Source: Silene noctiflora (lineage: Eukaryota; Streptophyta; Magnoliopsida; Caryophyllales; Caryophyllaceae). Taken from it: 20,229 nt of DNA. The stretch lies in NCBI GenBank assembly GCA_009801015.1, contig VHZZ01000010.1, positions 478,934-499,162 of the forward strand. The letters are read 5' to 3'. The notes below the pieces were generated by a model. That model had not been told where the DNA came from. It made no database searches and saw only the letters and a program-made list of their open reading frames with translations. The position numbers were made by a program, and so were the translations under genes. Positions 19,940 to 20,229 of the stretch are shown piece after piece (position 1 is the stretch's first letter; the number at the start of each line of letters is the position of its first letter).

Positions 19940-20190
19940 CTCGTACATAGAGGTGTTTCGTACCGGGTTCGGGCTCCTCTGATCTAGTCAGTCCCTGACG
20001 AGGCCTGTGAGGAAGGAGGGCCGGGCCGGGGGAGATACAACCCGGGCCAGACCCGTGTTCTATTTTAGGCGGGTTTTGGGCGGACTGGGCTGCGGGCCCT
20101 ACCAATTTAGGACCTGAATCAGGCCCGGTCTAAAGGCGTGCTAACGCCGGGTCGGATATGCCTGTGCTGATGGCCACCTCTACTCGTACA
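19940..20190. mobile_element. hAT-like MITE, 235 bp, with perfect 8-bp target duplication
   Basis: The element spans 19948-20182. It starts TAGAGGTG and ends CACCTCTA, a perfect 8-bp inverted repeat. It is flanked on both sides by CTCGTACA (19940-19947 and 20183-20190), an exact 8-bp direct repeat, which is the hallmark length for the hAT superfamily. The interior is strikingly GC-rich for this window, with GGGCCGGGCCGGG and GGCCCGG runs that can fold into strong hairpins. It codes for nothing, so it depends on a transposase elsewhere. The intact duplication suggests a recent insertion. Confidence 0.85.
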
Positions 20191-20229
20191 TAAGTCTCCT
20201 TAGGAATAGAGTTGAGAGGTGTACCCTTG

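Overview
This is a nuclear genome segment from a flowering plant. The evidence is spliced genes with canonical GT-AG introns, plant-type cytosolic Hsp70 sequences, tRNA-derived SINE heads, Stowaway-like and hAT-like MITEs, Helitron-like termini, and AT-rich intergenic DNA with long poly(A)/poly(T) runs. A eudicot is likely. The lineage cannot be fixed from sequence alone; the abundance of TACTCC(C/G)-type MITE ends would fit Caryophyllales, but that is a guess.

Layout. (1) Positions 1-1800 are the end of a tandem array with a ~310-bp monomer. Two monomer types alternate, giving a ~621-bp higher-order unit. (2) Positions 1801-4340 are gene-free and hold a Helitron-like 3' terminus, a 34-A run, a 95-bp Stowaway-like hairpin and a stray MITE end. 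(3) Positions 4641-9696, minus strand, hold a seven-exon gene for a 466-residue WD40 protein of the plant family usually labelled 'uncharacterized WD repeat-containing protein C2A9.03-like'. I rebuilt it exon by exon; every intron is phase 0, and one is 2.4 kb long. (4) Positions 9700-13150 are intergenic, with a second related Helitron-like terminus, several small inverted-repeat elements, a 25-A run and a hexamer microsatellite. (5) Positions 13328-15439 and 16558-18662, both minus strand, are two tandem Hsp70 genes with the same two-exon structure. Both keep the ATPase active-site residues. Both lack the Gly/Pro-rich tail and terminal EEVD of cytosolic Hsp70. The upstream copy also has a ~10-bp deletion that shifts the frame of its last residues. 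(6) Positions 18840-20229 are transposon-rich: a Stowaway-like MITE, a 496-bp AACCGG-rich element with a T29 run and 9-bp terminal repeats, and a 235-bp GC-rich hAT-like MITE with a perfect 8-bp target-site duplication.

The three genes share no evident pathway. The notable biology is the tailless Hsp70 pair, which should have lost TPR-cochaperone docking, and the dense, well-preserved record of small non-autonomous transposons. I see no clear case for a new multi-gene system.
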